NCBI RefSeq assembly: GCF_014805625.2
Contig: NW_023998432.1
Span: 1,122,388-1,186,387 of the forward strand
Direction of reading: 5' to 3'
Source of the DNA: Glossina fuscipes
Taxonomy: Eukaryota; Arthropoda; Insecta; Diptera; Glossinidae
DNA length: 64,000 bases
The position numbers were made by a program, and so were the translations under genes. Positions 1-12,051 of the stretch are shown one piece after another. Every line of letters starts with the position of its first letter. Within the stretch, counting starts at the first letter, position 1. The notes beneath the pieces were generated by a model. It was not told the origin of the DNA and did not search any database. It saw nothing but the letters and a program-made list of their open reading frames with translations.

Positions 1-2
1 TC

Positions 3-299
3 CCTCCCAGAAAAGCAATATTTGTGTCAAGACTGGTATCTGAAACATCGGTGGATAACATGAAAAGTTATCTGGCGGCTAAAGTCCCTTCAGTCAACTT
101 AAAGCGCGTTAGCATTTTCAAATTGGCTCCTTCTCAATCTAGGGCAATCTCCTCTTTTAAAATACTAGTTGCGGCTGAAAACAGTGGCATTTTGTTAAAC
201 AAACCACGTTGGCCAGTAGGATCCTTAATTAAGGAACTTATCCCTCGTGATCGTCCCCGTAATGCCAAGGCAATAGTCTTGTCGCCTTCAAAAAACTAA
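3..299 (+). pseudogene. LINE ORF1 C-terminal fragment
   Basis: This is the last ~95 codons of the LINE ORF1 protein. It ends with the motif LSPSKN, as does ORF1 of the copy at 38082-39146, and most residues are identical between the two. The family ORF1 is an RNA-binding or chaperone-type protein. This piece lacks the N-terminal PHD-like finger because the element starts outside the window. It is open up to the window edge and stops at 297-299, just before the endonuclease frame. Confidence 0.75.
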
Positions 300-310
300 T
301 TGTTTCTTCA

Positions 311-1600
311 GGCCCACTATCTCTCATTTATCAAAATGTTAGGGGCCTGAATTCGAAAATTCGTTCTGCTTTTCTAAATTCAGTGAGCACGGAGTTTTTC
401 CGTTTGGCCTTCACTGAAACTTGGCTAAAACCCGATCTTCATTCGTCAGAACTTTTTCATAATTCTTTCCAAGTGTTTAGAAATGATCGAGTAAATCGCA
501 TTGGTGGTGGTTTATTAATTGCCATATCTGCGTCAATCCCGTCCAATTCAATAGAATTTCCCACTTCTCCTGACGTTGAATTTATCGCCATTCGTGCGAT
601 AATGCCTAATAAACAGCTATTTATAACCTGCTCCTATATTCCCCCAAATTCCGATATCTCCATTTACAAGAATCACGCTGCCCTCATCTGTGAAGTGGCC
701 AAGCGGTGTATATCCACCGATTTGGTCGTTGCATTGGGTGACTTCAACTTGCCTCAAGTCACTTGGTGTAACAGTGATAATTCTGGCTTTTTGATTCCTA
801 CTTCAACGTCTGATAGGGCTGTTGTGTTCTTTATTGAATTGTTTGATCATGCTTTGGTTCAATGTAATCGTACCCCAAATTGCAATGGTAGACTGCTTGA
901 TCTCAGTTTTGCCAACTTTCCTGAGATTAACGTAAATCGTTGCCCATCTTTTAGTTTACCTGAGGACCCTTATCATCCATCAATGTGCATTTCCTTTCAA
1001 CATATTAATGATGGTTCGTTGAACTGCCTTAATGTGCCAAATCAAACTTTTTTAAATACATATTATGATTTTCATAAAATCAATATTGTATTGCTAAAAC
1101 ATCGTCTTTCGCATATGAGGCTTGATTTCTCAACCGAAGGTATTGAAAGCTTATTGTCATCGTTCTACAATACATTAAATCTAGTTATTGCTGCATCTGC
1201 TCCGATTAAGCAGTGCGGACCTCGATGCAGGTGTCCCCCGTGGTTTAATAAGACAATTAAATATCACAAGAATAGAAAAAACACGCTATTCAAAAAATAT
1301 TCGAAAAGTGGCTCTGCGCTTGACTTTTTCGCTTACTCGGTGGCGAGGCATAGATTTAACTCCCTCAACCACCATTATTACTGCAGATACCTTCAGTGCA
1401 TTCAATCCTCTCTGTTTGCTAATCCTAAATTCTTTTTTGAATTTGTTAACTGTAAAAGAAAAATATCCACATATCCCTCTCATGTTTCTTTTAATGGCTC
1501 TGATTCCTCGGAAGATTTTGAAATCTTAAATCTATTTGCTGAATATTTCCGACGAAACTTTTCGATTGCTAATTTCGATCTATTAGCAAACTACCCATAG
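311..1600 (+). pseudogene. LINE ORF2, endonuclease domain
   Basis: This is the apurinic-like endonuclease (EEP fold) region of ORF2. Visible landmarks are the N-terminal motif YQNVRGLNSK at about 331-360, TETWLKPD at about 413-436, and the catalytic-type GDFNLPQV motif near 736-760. In this enzyme family the endonuclease nicks target DNA to prime reverse transcription. The frame is open from about 311 to a TAG at 1598-1600. After that stop the same frame continues as reverse transcriptase, so this is a single nonsense change rather than a natural end. The equivalent codons in the copy at 37730-42300 are not a stop. Confidence 0.8.
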
Positions 1601-1630
1601 CATATAACTAACTCGGTATCAATACCTAAC

Positions 1631-1987
1631 TTGGTTATTTCGGAAGATGACGTTTTTAAAGGGTTGAGTTCTCTAAAATATTGTTGTTCGCAAGGACCTG
1701 ATGGAATTCCATCATGTGTACTTAAATCTTGCGCTGTCGATTTATGTGGTGTGATCTCAAAGATTTTTAACATATCCTTGTATATAGGCGTTTTCCCTTC
1801 ATGTTGGAAGAGTAGTTTCCTTATTCCTATCCACAAGAGTAGAAGTAGACAATTTGTTGAGAACTACAGAGGCATAGCCAAGTTGAGTGTCTTGCCCAAG
1901 TTGTTCGAGCGAATTGTGACTCAGCATTTGGCATTTGCCATTAATTCGTACATTTCTCCGCACCAGCACGGCTTTCGGGAAAGGTGA
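1631..1987 (+). pseudogene. LINE ORF2, start of reverse transcriptase
   Basis: This is the same frame as the endonuclease upstream. It reads through the region typical of the start of LINE reverse transcriptases: GPDGIPSCVLKSC, then a SFLIPIHKS-type motif, then NYRGIAKLSVLPKLFERIV. It ends at a TGA at 1985-1987, where the other copy shows that the frame should continue. All catalytic palm motifs are missing because the element is cut about 30 bases later by the junction to another LINE. Confidence 0.8.
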
Positions 1988-2017
1988 TCTACAGTCACTA
2001 ACTTGTTAGAGTTTACT

Positions 2018-3640
2018 TGGACAGCCCAAAAAAGCACCTTGTGAAATTATGCAGAATCCAATGGAAATGCCTTCGTCTGGCTCTTGGTGGCATGAATACT
2101 ACGCACATACTAAGCTTGGAACAAATAGCAAATGTTATGCCTCTGCAAGAAAGATTTCGTTTACTCGTCAATTTTTTATCTAATAAAATTTCATTTACAA
2201 CTTTATATCATCACTCAAGTCCCTTCCCTTCTTCTTCAAAATTTTTGCTGACAAAATATATCACTTTAACATACTAGGGATTGATGTGCCTAGTCTATTC
2301 AAAATTCCACTTGTTTCTCAACATTTTCGACCAGTAGTTAAATTCCTAGCAGAGAGAAAATGCACAGTCACTCCGGAAAAGGTACACCACCATTACTTAC
2401 GCACTTAGTCAATACCAAATGGAAACAATTTTCACTCATATTTACTGATAAATCTTAAACCGTTTGGTTTCCAGATATTAACATGGAAACCTAAAATCAT
2501 CCGAATATTTTCGACTGATTGTCTTGCGATCTTAGAAGTCATCCACTTAGCGAGCACTCAACCTCAAAAGAAATTCCTTATATTGTCAGACAGTAACTCT
2601 GTCTTATCCGCTTTGCAATCATTTTCCTCAGGTAAAACTCATCCCTGCATATTAGAAATCAGATTCTAATTTTATACCATCAAGTCTGATGCATTTGGTT
2701 TTCTTTTTCGCTGAGTGCTCAGTCACATGGACATTCTTAGCAATAGCACTTCAGATAAAATTGCATCTTCTAGAACATCTCATTTTGAATGATCGTGCCG
2801 TGATTCCAGCAGATCTGAGGACAATCGACTAAGAACATTCAGTTCTTTCTTGGCAACAGCGATGGGATAACTCACCTTATGTTCGTCATTTATGTACTTT
2901 ATTTCCACAAATAAATAAAGCTCCTTGGTTTATCATTTGTGATCTCAAACGTGACAATATTTGTCTTATTAACAGGCTGATGTTCAATCAAACGAGATTT
3001 AACGATTATCTATTCCAAATTAACATAGTAAACAAGCCCTTATGCATATGTCTTACAATCACCTGATCATATCCTATTAGTCTGTCCGAATGTTACCACT
3101 TCCATTTGCCGTTCCGCATTTCGTAAACTGAGTATATGTGGTCGTCGTGACGACAGCGCTCTTGACAATTTGGGCTCTCGTAATTTAACAGCTTATGTCG
3201 CAATCTTTGCTTTTTTTAAATCATGCCATTAAGACATATAGGCGTTTACAGTTAATTTGCGAACCTACTCTCTTTTACACTTTTTTGCTCTCACATCCAT
3301 CAATTCCTTCATATAGCTTTTTATACTCATACACCACATTACATCTTACACACCGGAATTTAGTGCTCGCTCTTTTGTTCCGTCCTACATAACGGACGAG
3401 TAATATGCGTATTTTAATAAAAACTATAAAGAAAAAAAATAACATGGCGGATGTATAGCACGTAAAATTAAAAAAAAATCTGTAATCAAATCACTAAAAT
3501 AAGTAAATAATAACATCATATATCAAATCTACCCCAACTTTACTAAGGCCCAAACAAAGAACTCTGTGGGCAGTTTTTACACATCTCAGCGAATTTTCGG
3601 TTGTTAATTTGCTGAATAACAGAAGAAGAAGAAGAAGATA
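2018..3640 (+). mobile_element. 3' part of an RNase H-bearing LINE with (GAA)n tail, copy 1
   Basis: This is a different LINE family from the segment before it. In broken frames one can read a reverse transcriptase thumb (about 2020-2280), an RNase H domain (about 2425-2690) and a C-terminal Cys/His region (about 2930-3200). A 3' untranslated stretch follows, ending in a GAAGAAGAAGAAGAAGA repeat at about 3625-3641. In the RNase H part the metal-binding positions are still visible as FTDKS, AILEVI and SDSNS. From about 2960 to the tail the sequence is closely similar to 44970-45598, which ends in the same trinucleotide tail. Frames are broken by many stops. Confidence 0.75.
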
Positions 3641-4162
3641 AAAGAAAATTGTTGGAAAATATTGAAATCTCTTAAGCGGAAATATAACACAAAGTTAAAT
3701 ATTTTGAATTAAATATATCGCCATTTATTTAAATTGTTTAATTCTTTTTTTCTTAATACCTAACTTGATATTTATAATTTCCACATTAAATTTGCCTTTT
3801 TATACGCTGTTCAAATAGGGTCTAAATATCATGTTTGCAAAATGTTTTTCAAACAGCTTTTCAAATTTGCCTTTTGAACATGAAAAGCGGTGACTGTTTT
3901 ACGTTCGAGCTCAAATATGACGCTTTACGTACAATATTGAGTAAACATTCATGCGCTATCGAGTACCATCAACTGAATTTCCATTAACGAAATCCATCAA
4001 TCTAAGATGTATATCCCATATCGAGTATCCTCGATAATGAGAATCACAAACCGATTCAAGCCATTGTGTTTTCGAAATTTAAAAATGACATAAATTTAGG
4101 TGTCATTCCCAATTATTGATTGAACACACTCTGCATTTTCCGCCAAATTTAAGATGTATATG

Positions 4163-4191
4163 TTTGGATAGGGTGAGAAACCCTATCCAAA
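4163..4191. repeat. Perfect 12-bp hairpin
   Basis: The arm TTTGGATAGGGT (4163-4174) is followed by a 5-base loop GAGAA and the exact reverse complement ACCCTATCCAAA (4180-4191). Role unknown. It is not followed by a T-run and lies in no recognised gene. Confidence 0.8.
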
Positions 4192-5225
4192 TAGTCAGAG
4201 TATTTGCCGAACTGGATCCACGAATTATTAAGATATTTCTGACAACACGCATTGAAAACTGAAGACTCATGTTACTCTTCCAGTTGGTGAAGCACGGAAA
4301 TACTTTTATAAACATAGCCATTCATTTGCCGCTGTTCACTAACGGCGCATATCAAGGTAGAAAAGGCCGCGTAAGTGCAACTGCATTAAGTCAGCGGAAA
4401 CAACATGGCGTATGCGATCTTCAACGCACAACGGCTTTCAACGCGTTGTATCGCGGTTGTCAAACCAATACTCAGTGGTTTTACACATTCCTCTATGTCA
4501 AATACATAGTACGAGACATATAACATGTGTACTGTTGTAAAGTTTTCCTTTTATCTCCTTAATAAAAAATTATATTAATTTAGCCTGAATGACAATGAAT
4601 TTAAAATAGTTGTGAAATGATCAGGTGTGGTTGTAAGTAGTTGAAAAGCATGAAAAAATAGAACGAAGCTAGTCATAAAAAGCCTTGAAGACATGAGTAA
4701 AGGAATTAGTCGAGAGTCTCCACAGATAATGAGGAGCTGGATAATAAATAAAAGCAGCGTTGTACAAATAAAACACCAATAATAATATACCAAATGTGAA
4801 GAACGGTACTGATGAAAAGAACGAGATGCAATGTACGAGAGTCGTTAAAGTATAATAATGTTGATGTAGTATCGTGAGTTTATGTTATCTGTTTAAGCCC
4901 TATGCTGCTCGGCTGCAGTACGCCAAGTCTATCCGTCTTTTATAATGCCAAAGTGTCTCGGCATAAGACGGTCACTAATCTTGATGGTTCAGGCGGATTG
5001 AACGCCTTGTGTTCTTAGCGAGTAAAACGCTAGGTTGAATTGCTTTATGAGAACTCTGATGATAACTGATTTTCTTTATTTTCTTACGCACTATTTATAC
5101 TAAATTTTTACACTAAACTATTCTTATCTTATTCTAAACAGGATTGTAATTGCTTACTAAATTATCCTTATCACACACTAGATTATTCTTATATAAACAG
5201 AATTATCACTGTTTACATGCGAAGT

Positions 5226-5288
5226 GAAGTGTGACATTTTATTTTATCAAAAGTGTTATGCTGAAGTGGCATAATTTTGTCACACTTC
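5226..5288. repeat. Nested inverted repeats
   Basis: The outer arms GAAGTGTGACA (5226-5236) and TGTCACACTTC (5278-5288) are exact reverse complements. Inside them TTATGC (5256-5261) pairs with GCATAA (5269-5274). It could be the end of a fold-back or LTR element, but no partner was found. Confidence 0.7.
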
Positions 5289-5787
5289 AAGTGAATGCAT
5301 ACGATAGTATGCGATCACACTACAAAAGACTAGTTTCAAATTTAATTGGATTAGCGAGAATATAATGGGACCTATACATACTCGATATCAAAAAGTTGGG
5401 AATGTATCCAGCTATTTTCACCAATAGGTTGTGTACGTTTGCAGCTACTTCTCCATTTTGCTGTCAATAGAACAGAACCTGTTACGAAAGCATAAAAACA
5501 GGTGCGTGTACTAATCTTTGATTAAAACGGAAGCTAAAAGAAGTGGTCCAACCATTAGATACAGATCTGCCAAAGCGAGGAAATTTAGTAGATTTTAGGC
5601 ATATTTTTCGGATGTTAAGAGTCCTTTAAAGAAATTATTTTCTTTTTTTTTCGGTATGTTGAAGGGAGATGGACTAAGCCAATAGATTTGTGTCTTATAT
5701 GTCCAGATAATAAAATGTCGTAATTTGTAGTCACAATTATGTAGAAAACGTAACAAAAAAAAGAGCGGCCGTAATAACTGGAGACAG

Positions 5788-5850
5788 CAGTGTAAGTGTA
5801 ATTGTGCGTGTGTGTGAGTAATTGTGTGTGTGTATGTGTGTAATTGTGCT
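5788..5850. repeat. TG-rich microsatellite in LINE 3' region
   Basis: Interrupted GTGTGTGTG runs alternating with AGTAATTGTG. It lies in the 3' untranslated part of the minus-strand LINE, where the sister copy has no such expansion. Confidence 0.7.
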
Positions 5851-5910
5851 TGTTGAGTTCTTGAAAGTTAAACAGTGTTGCAAACTTTGGCTGAAAACGA
5901 AGAAGGGATG

Positions 5911-8136
5911 CTATGGTAATAGAAGATGATTGAACGCAAAAACAAAAGAAAAAAAGGAAAGAGGAAAAAAAAAATTATAAAAGGATAAATTAGCTTTTCT
6001 AATAACGCAAGTTAGTTCCCCGAGATGACGTACATTTTTTGCTGTAAAGAGATCGAGGAGACAGCCATCAAGCCTGTGATATCTGAAGATTAAATGTTCA
6101 GCATACTCAACAACATTGCAAATTTCACAAACATCACATGGTATAGCACGAGTCATTTTTAAATAAACTTTGTCATAAGTGTGACCACTCATGAGTCTAT
6201 AAAGAATTTTGATTTCCCGGGAATTAAAAGAAGATATAGAAAAGGGTTTGAATTGAAATGTGGGATTTAATTTATAGAAAAGGCGATTGGATTCAACGCG
6301 CGCGCTCTCTTTAAATTCGTCGTTTAGCTGTTGAAGGATGTGGTTGCGAATTGCCCGAATTGTTTCATTGGGAGTGTATTTGATGGACAAAATTGTCCCA
6401 TCAACACGAGCTCTCCTTGCATGAAAGTCGGCTTTTACATTGTAAAAAAAGCCGAAGTGGCCAGGTACCCAAACGAGGTGACAGTCATCCACTTGAGATT
6501 CATACAACATTTTATGAATATCAAATACATATTGATTCTCTGCATCTCTTCTATTTATTAGAAGTAAAGCTGACCTGCTGCCAGAAAAAATAACAAACCT
6601 TCTAAAGATAGCAACCTTAATAGCATGTCGAATGACGAGCAACTCAATACAAGTTGAGGAAAGTTCCTCCGCCACTTTGACTCGATGTACTGTTTTAGAT
6701 AGATGTTTCACGACCGAGAAGCCAGATACATTATGTCCGACAGAATCGTCGGTGGCATATATATCGTAGCCGTTGTTGTAATAAAAAAGGATCTTTTCTT
6801 GGCATAACATCCTCATACAAGAGAAGTTGAAATTTTGTTTTGAGGTAGAGATCGATTCGAGAATGTTCATGAAGACTCTGCATTTGCTGGTAATGAAATT
6901 CAAGGGGGGAATTGAATCTAATTTATCAAAAATATGACGAAGTTTTTGATAGCAAATAGTATAGCTGCAAGTGACAGTGTCACTGAGAGATGTAATTTCC
7001 TGAAAAAAGGAAGGATTTATGATCTTGACTTTAATTAACTCCTTGGCAGTGCAAAAAAGGGCTCTTTTGGAAACGGGCCACTCACCAGATATGACATTGA
7101 GAATGTGTTGAAGAGTTGAGGGGGTCAGTCCAGTACAACGCTCCAACATTCGGTTTTCAAATGCTTGTATACGTTTCTCAATATATTTTGGGAAATTGAA
7201 ACATGTGGAATGTCCAAATTCAATTTTGGACCTGACTAAAGATTTGTAAACGGTCAAAGCATTTTTGGGAGGCAAGCCTGCCTGATTGTTTGTCATGAGT
7301 TTGATGACGTTGCATCCAGACTGACAACCTTTGAACGCCTTTTCATAATGCCCACGAAGGGATAAGCTGTCATTTAAAATTCTCCCAAGAAATCGAAGAG
7401 ATTTTACCTGATTATCTTGGGTACCTTTGATAAGAAGTCTGATTTCACGTTTAGAACCTTTCGCAAAATAGATAGTGTTTGTCTTGCTGGGGTTAAAATA
7501 GAAATTAAAATCAGCGCATGCATCGAAAAACAAGTTCGCTTTCATCGAGAGGTTATTGACAGCTGCTGGAAAAGATGAGTCCGCAGATACGATTGGAAAA
7601 TCGTCTGTATATTGAAAAATGTGAGTTTTGTCATCTTGAAGATCATGCAAAGAAGCTGCGTATAAATTGAAGAGTATGGGGCTTAAACAACTGCCTTGTG
7701 GGATACCACCGCATATTTCAACTTTTTCGGTAACCATCACCAACACACGCTTGGATAAAAAATTAAGTATCCACAGCCGCATTTGAAGAGGAATCGAAAA
7801 GATTAGGAGAATTCTACCGAGCTTAATCAAGTTGACACAGTCATAGGCTTTGCTGATGTCCAGGGAGAGCATAACAACCATTTTCCCTGCTTTTTTTAAG
7901 CTGGCTTTGAGAAAACACAGTTCATTAACGCACATTTTCGTAGATTTGCGTTTTTGACAGGCGTAAGAACGAGCTGGAATAATGTTCTCAGTTTTCAGGA
8001 AACCAGTTAGTCTCTCCTTAACCATGAGGTTGACAGTCTTTATGAATGCAGATATCAGTGAAATTGGTCTGAAGCTACTTAAATCATTTAAGTTTTTACC
8101 TGCCTTAGGAATGGGAACTATTTTGATGCATCGCAA
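5911..8136 (-). pseudogene. LINE ORF2: reverse transcriptase and RNase H
   Basis: 741 codons. Reverse transcriptase motifs in order are IPKAGKNLNDLSSFRPISL (about residues 7-25), SLDISKAYDCVNL (about 93-105), GGIPQGSCLSPILFNL (about 142-157) and the catalytic box QYTDDF (about 174-179; usually Y/F-A-D-D). RNase H follows: IYATDDS and CIELLVIRHA are present, but the third metal ligand is replaced, reading FSGSRS where the sister copy has FSDSKS. A Cys/His cluster (CDVCEICN, then an H) closes the protein. Upstream, part of the reverse transcriptase N-terminus continues in another frame between 8137 and 8556. The enzyme would copy LINE RNA at a nicked target. The changed RNase H residue and broken neighbouring frames argue against activity. 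Confidence 0.85.
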
Positions 8137-8556
8137 ATCTGAGGGTATAAAGTTGATGGACCATCAGTTGTGAATTGCATGCAAGAGAATGCTAAAGCTT
8201 CCTCCAGTCAGTGCTCTGAGCATGTCATACTTGACTCCATCACAACCTGCAGCAGTAGCTCTCTTTCTGGAAAGTCAAACATAGATTAGCTCATGCAATG
8301 AAAAGGGTGTGTTGCGGAGACTACTAAAAGGAATTGAAGGTATTGTAATCGGATCTACACTTATAATGTAGATCTTAAGCATATCCAAGTATTTTTTATT
8401 ATCATGGTCATTCAATACAGCACAAACGCTTAATTTTCGACTAGAATGTCGATGACCATTGATATAATTCCAGAAAGAGCGTGGGTTGCCGTTACCACAT
8501 AAATCTTTAATCGCGATAGCTATATGTGCCCTTTTCGTCTTTCTAACGGCAGACCT

Positions 8557-9420
8557 TCATTCTCTCAGTGTTTTCATGTATTCAATGTAGTTGACTGGAT
8601 TTGCATATTTACTCATTTTTTTCCTTGCAGGTTGGTATTTGCGAACAAGTGTTGACAGGGAAGAGTTCCACCAAAGTTTTGGTGAGAAGGACTGAATGTC
8701 AGGAAAGTTGGTTCTAGCAGACCTGATCACAGACTGAAAGGCACTTTCAATTGATGGTAAATCTGAAGGAAGCTCAACTTTACAGAGACGGTCCATAAGG
8801 AAGTTGCGTGAAATGAAATTTTCTATTTTCTTGACGGAATTGTTACAACTGTGGAATAAAATGGGAGAGTGCTGACTTTTGCCAATGGAAACGTTGAACA
8901 TGTTCCAGTTGAAAGATAAAATAGTTGAATTCGAGAAAGTCAGATCTAAGACACTGCTCGCCGTGCGATCACTCCGGTTACAGTGAAAGGTAGTATTGCC
9001 ATTATTTAAGGGACTGCAACTCCTGGAATTGATGGCATTTACAAGGATCTTGCCTTTGTTGGTAGAGACTTGATCGCCATACAGGCGGTGTCTTGCATTG
9101 AAATCTCCAGCTAGAATCACATTTTGTTCACCGTCAAGAAAGTCGCATAATCTCTGAATCTCATCACGAAAGGTTTGCACATCGAGACTGGGTGGAAAGT
9201 AGCATGATGCTATGAAAAGATTCGGTTTCAGGCTCATGGTTTTGATGATGATAATGTCAAAAGCAGAGTTATAGGGAATACTTCTGAAATTGACACCTTT
9301 CTTAACTAATATACTAACACCGCCATAGCCATCATTTCGGCATTTGGTGGTTGAGCCATAATTCGAATCTTTAACGTCAAAACAATTTTCATCTTTCAGA
9401 AAAACTTCACTTAAGAGTTT
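8557..9420 (-). pseudogene. LINE ORF2: endonuclease domain
   Basis: 226 codons are open from 9237. The EEP endonuclease part includes the motif ILAGDFNARHRLYGD near residues 40-54 and SVLDLTFSNS near 96-105. Upstream (9238-9420) the frame is shifted but still recognisable as the same domain. A homologous, more damaged domain lies at 56040-56650 in the other copy. Confidence 0.8.
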
Positions 9421-9484
9421 AAGTAAAAATCCAAAAACGATAGGTTACCTCGGACACTTTGAATGTTATATCGTAAAAAGGATA

Positions 9485-10849
9485 TCATGTTGAAACTTGA
9501 GAAAGAACCCCAACGGATTTCCTCATAGTACTGGGTGCTTGAACGGGGCAAGAAATGGCACAGACAGACATTTTTTCTTCAAATTCTTTAATAAGATTAT
9601 GAGGGATCATCGGACGGATACTTTCTTGAATCGCGAGAATTAATCTTTGAAGTTCTGAGGACCGCAAATAGTTGTTTGCAATTATCGGACGCCAAAGACT
9701 TTTTCCAGATGGCTTGGAGGGTGAATTGAGAGAAGGCTTGGTGGGTAAACTGAGAGGAGATTTGGAAGGAACCGATTTACTTTTGAGGACAGCATTATAT
9801 TTATTTTTGGTTAAAATTTTGTTGGCGTTTTGTTTCAGTGGAGGAAAATTGTCGTCATAGGCGAGACATTCGAAATAATTTCCGGCAAAATTCTCTTTCA
9901 CCTCTTTATACGAGAGATTTTTAATTGCCATGATCCTGTTGATATTTGATTCAAGTTCCCTGTTAGGGCAACACTTATTGAGAGCGTTGTGCTCACCTGA
10001 ACCACAGAACAATTCATCGTCTCACAGTTCACACACTTCAGAGACTTCCCATAGTTAAGGCACCTGCTCTCTTTAGCTTTGCAGAATTTTGACACGTGAC
10101 CGCATCTATCGCACTTAAAGCACTGCTTTAAAATGGGTACAAAGTACTCAACCGGCAATACAATAACAATAATTAAATTTTATTGACTTAGGGAGGGCTC
10201 TCCCTTTGAAGCCAATTTTGATGCTGTTTGTGGGAATCCAGTCATCTTTGTTCTAGGGGTTTTTTCTTTGAAAACGGCACGCGGACTTAATCAATTAATA
10301 ATTATTTATATCATCGACATTGTTTGTGCATGGGATGTTTCGAATGACTCCAAATCTCTCAGTGAAAGACCACGGTATGTACGCCTTTAAATTCTTTTTA
10401 GTAAATTTATTATTCGTAACAAAATTGTTGACATTGGAAGCAGAGCTGAAAAGCAGTTTGGCTCTGCTCCTGCTGACGACTTTTAATTCTTGTAAGCCGT
10501 ACATGTTGAAATCCTTCAAATAATCGTAAAAATAGAGGTTGGAGTTAATATTGATGCGATTTACTTCTGCGTCTGCGCACGTTTCGACAAAAACGACGAA
10601 ATTGCACTTCAAAAGACAATCGTACAAATTGATCTCGAGATTTGGGGCGGCTGTGGCACCCAAACCAGAGGGCTTCTCGATATCCTGTTTACTAGGCGCA
10701 ATTAAAACGTTTGCGTTAGCTTCTCCGTTAGCAGATAAAAGAATATTATTCTCACCCATTCTCCATCTCTTGGTGTGCCCAGTGGCGTTCATGTAAAAAT
10801 CTTCAAAACAGTCTCTATCAGTAGTTATAAGATCAGACCCAGTCTCCAT
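9485..10849 (-). pseudogene. LINE ORF1 (gag-like, CCHC zinc knuckles)
   Basis: Three overlapping frames cover the protein: 10849-10295, 10158-9898 and 10012-9485. The first starts METGSDL and holds the pre-knuckle RNA-binding region. The second carries CFKCDRCGHVSKFCKAKES, a CCHC-type knuckle. The third continues with CGSGEHNALNKCCP. The protein would bind LINE RNA in the ribonucleoprotein particle. At least two frameshifts separate the pieces. The copy at 54830-55460 matches, for example KGRAKLLFSSA against SRAKLLFSSA. Confidence 0.75.
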
Positions 10850-10990
10850 AGGGAGACGGGAGATTCCTCTTCCTGCCCTCCTTTTCTCCCATTAAAATTG
10901 TTTTCTTTGGTTATTTTATTACTTTATTGAACCTCTTTTCCTTTTTTCAAATATTTAATTTCTTTTTTTTTTATTCACCAACACCGGTAA

Positions 10991-12051
10991 AACCCAAAAA
11001 TTATCCAGCTGCCGTTTGCAGAGATGACGTGTTGTATCAACTGTGAATGAAATGCGAATGAATTATTAATTTCAAAGGTAACATATGCTTTACATTTAAC
11101 TAGTCTGTGCATCAAGACGTTTGCTATTCGTAATGAAGATAATCTTTGGCGAAACAAACAGAATCATATTTCCTTCTAATTGCGGACTTCTTAGCATCTT
11201 TACAATAGAAACAAATAATTCAAACAATTCAGGAATTTCAGAAAACGTGATCACTTAATTGCAGGATGGCAATTTCTTCATTCGAATTGAGTTCGCTCTT
11301 GTCACTACCATTGTTTCGTATTTGATATGTCAATAGAAGAAGCCTATCTAATGTTTCCCTTTTATTTATATGGAAAAAGTAAGACTCTCCAATGTCATGG
11401 GTATTTGTGACGTGAAGAAGCGTGGAGAACAAACTTAGTTTGTAAGACTTCATTTCGATATTCCTCACCAGCACCTTGCCGCTTTGTTGATTTCAAAATA
11501 CTAGGAGTTTCGAAAGATAATATTAACACAAACCGTTTTGCGAGCGTTTCTCTCATGGTATAAAGGTTATAGCGACTGTTGAATTCGTTACAAAAAAAAA
11601 ATTCGATACAAAAAAATATTGTAAGTAAATTCTATACGCCAAAGACGGTACGAATAATTTTTGTACACTCGTTTCCTCACTTCCTTGTATGGAAAAATTC
11701 AGTGCCAAAGAATGGCAAAGAATGCACCATTCATTTATATAAGAGATGGGCATATGAAAGAAATCGCACAAATAAAGCTTTCACCTCGTGGCTTTTACAA
11801 TGTAAGCACTCTTTCAAATATAATACGACATAATTCGAGGTCCTGTAATCTCTATTTACTTTACACAATCCTCGACAAAGATTAGCTAAACAATAAATTT
11901 GAATTTACAACATATTCTATGCGGCTCATCTAAAAGTATCCTGATTGAAATGCTCAATAGAGATGTTTTCCCGCTCAAGCTTCATGAATTTCAGTTTAAA
12001 AGCAGTAGTGATTTTTTAAATGTTAACTGTTCACAGAACAGTATGTGTACG
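10991..12051. other. Intergenic stretch, nothing recognised
   Basis: AT-rich, with only short reading frames on both strands and no domain, repeat or RNA gene recognised. It separates the 5' end of the minus-strand LINE from the 3' end of the first THAP gene and probably contains the 3' untranslated region of that gene. Confidence 0.5.

Larger units (their letters stand above)
1..2017 (+). mobile_element. CR1/Jockey-type non-LTR retrotransposon, copy 1 (truncated at both ends)
   Basis: Three consecutive segments match, in order and orientation, the better preserved copy at 37730-42300: the C-terminus of ORF1 (to 299), an endonuclease domain (about 300-1600) and the start of the reverse transcriptase (1631-1987). 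The 5' part lies outside the window. Homology to the other copy stops at about 2017, in the middle of the reverse transcriptase fingers, where an unrelated LINE begins. ORF2 carries a TAG at 1598-1600 and a TGA at 1985-1987, so the copy is dead. Clade assignment (CR1/Jockey group) rests on the ORF1 zinc finger and reverse transcriptase motifs of the other copy and is tentative. Confidence 0.85.
3641..5600. other. Intergenic stretch without recognisable genes
   Basis: AT-rich sequence with only short, low-complexity reading frames. Two hairpins, listed separately, lie at 4163-4191 and 5226-5288. No coding homology was recognised. The stretch at about 4900-5290 has LTR-like composition but no pair of repeats or coding sequence to prove it. 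Confidence 0.5.
5620..10990 (-). mobile_element. I-type non-LTR retrotransposon with RNase H, copy 1
   Basis: A nearly complete element on the minus strand. Reading 5' to 3' it has a short 5' untranslated part (about 10990-10850), ORF1 with CCHC knuckles (10849-9485), an endonuclease (about 9400-8557) and a reverse transcriptase/RNase H frame (8136-5911), then a 3' untranslated region to about 5620. A second copy at 54830-60553 on the plus strand matches it domain by domain, including the 3' region around GGCTTAGTCCATC, and so defines the ends. ORF1 and the endonuclease are broken by frameshifts and stops, so the copy is inactive although the reverse transcriptase frame of 741 codons is still long. 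Confidence 0.85.
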
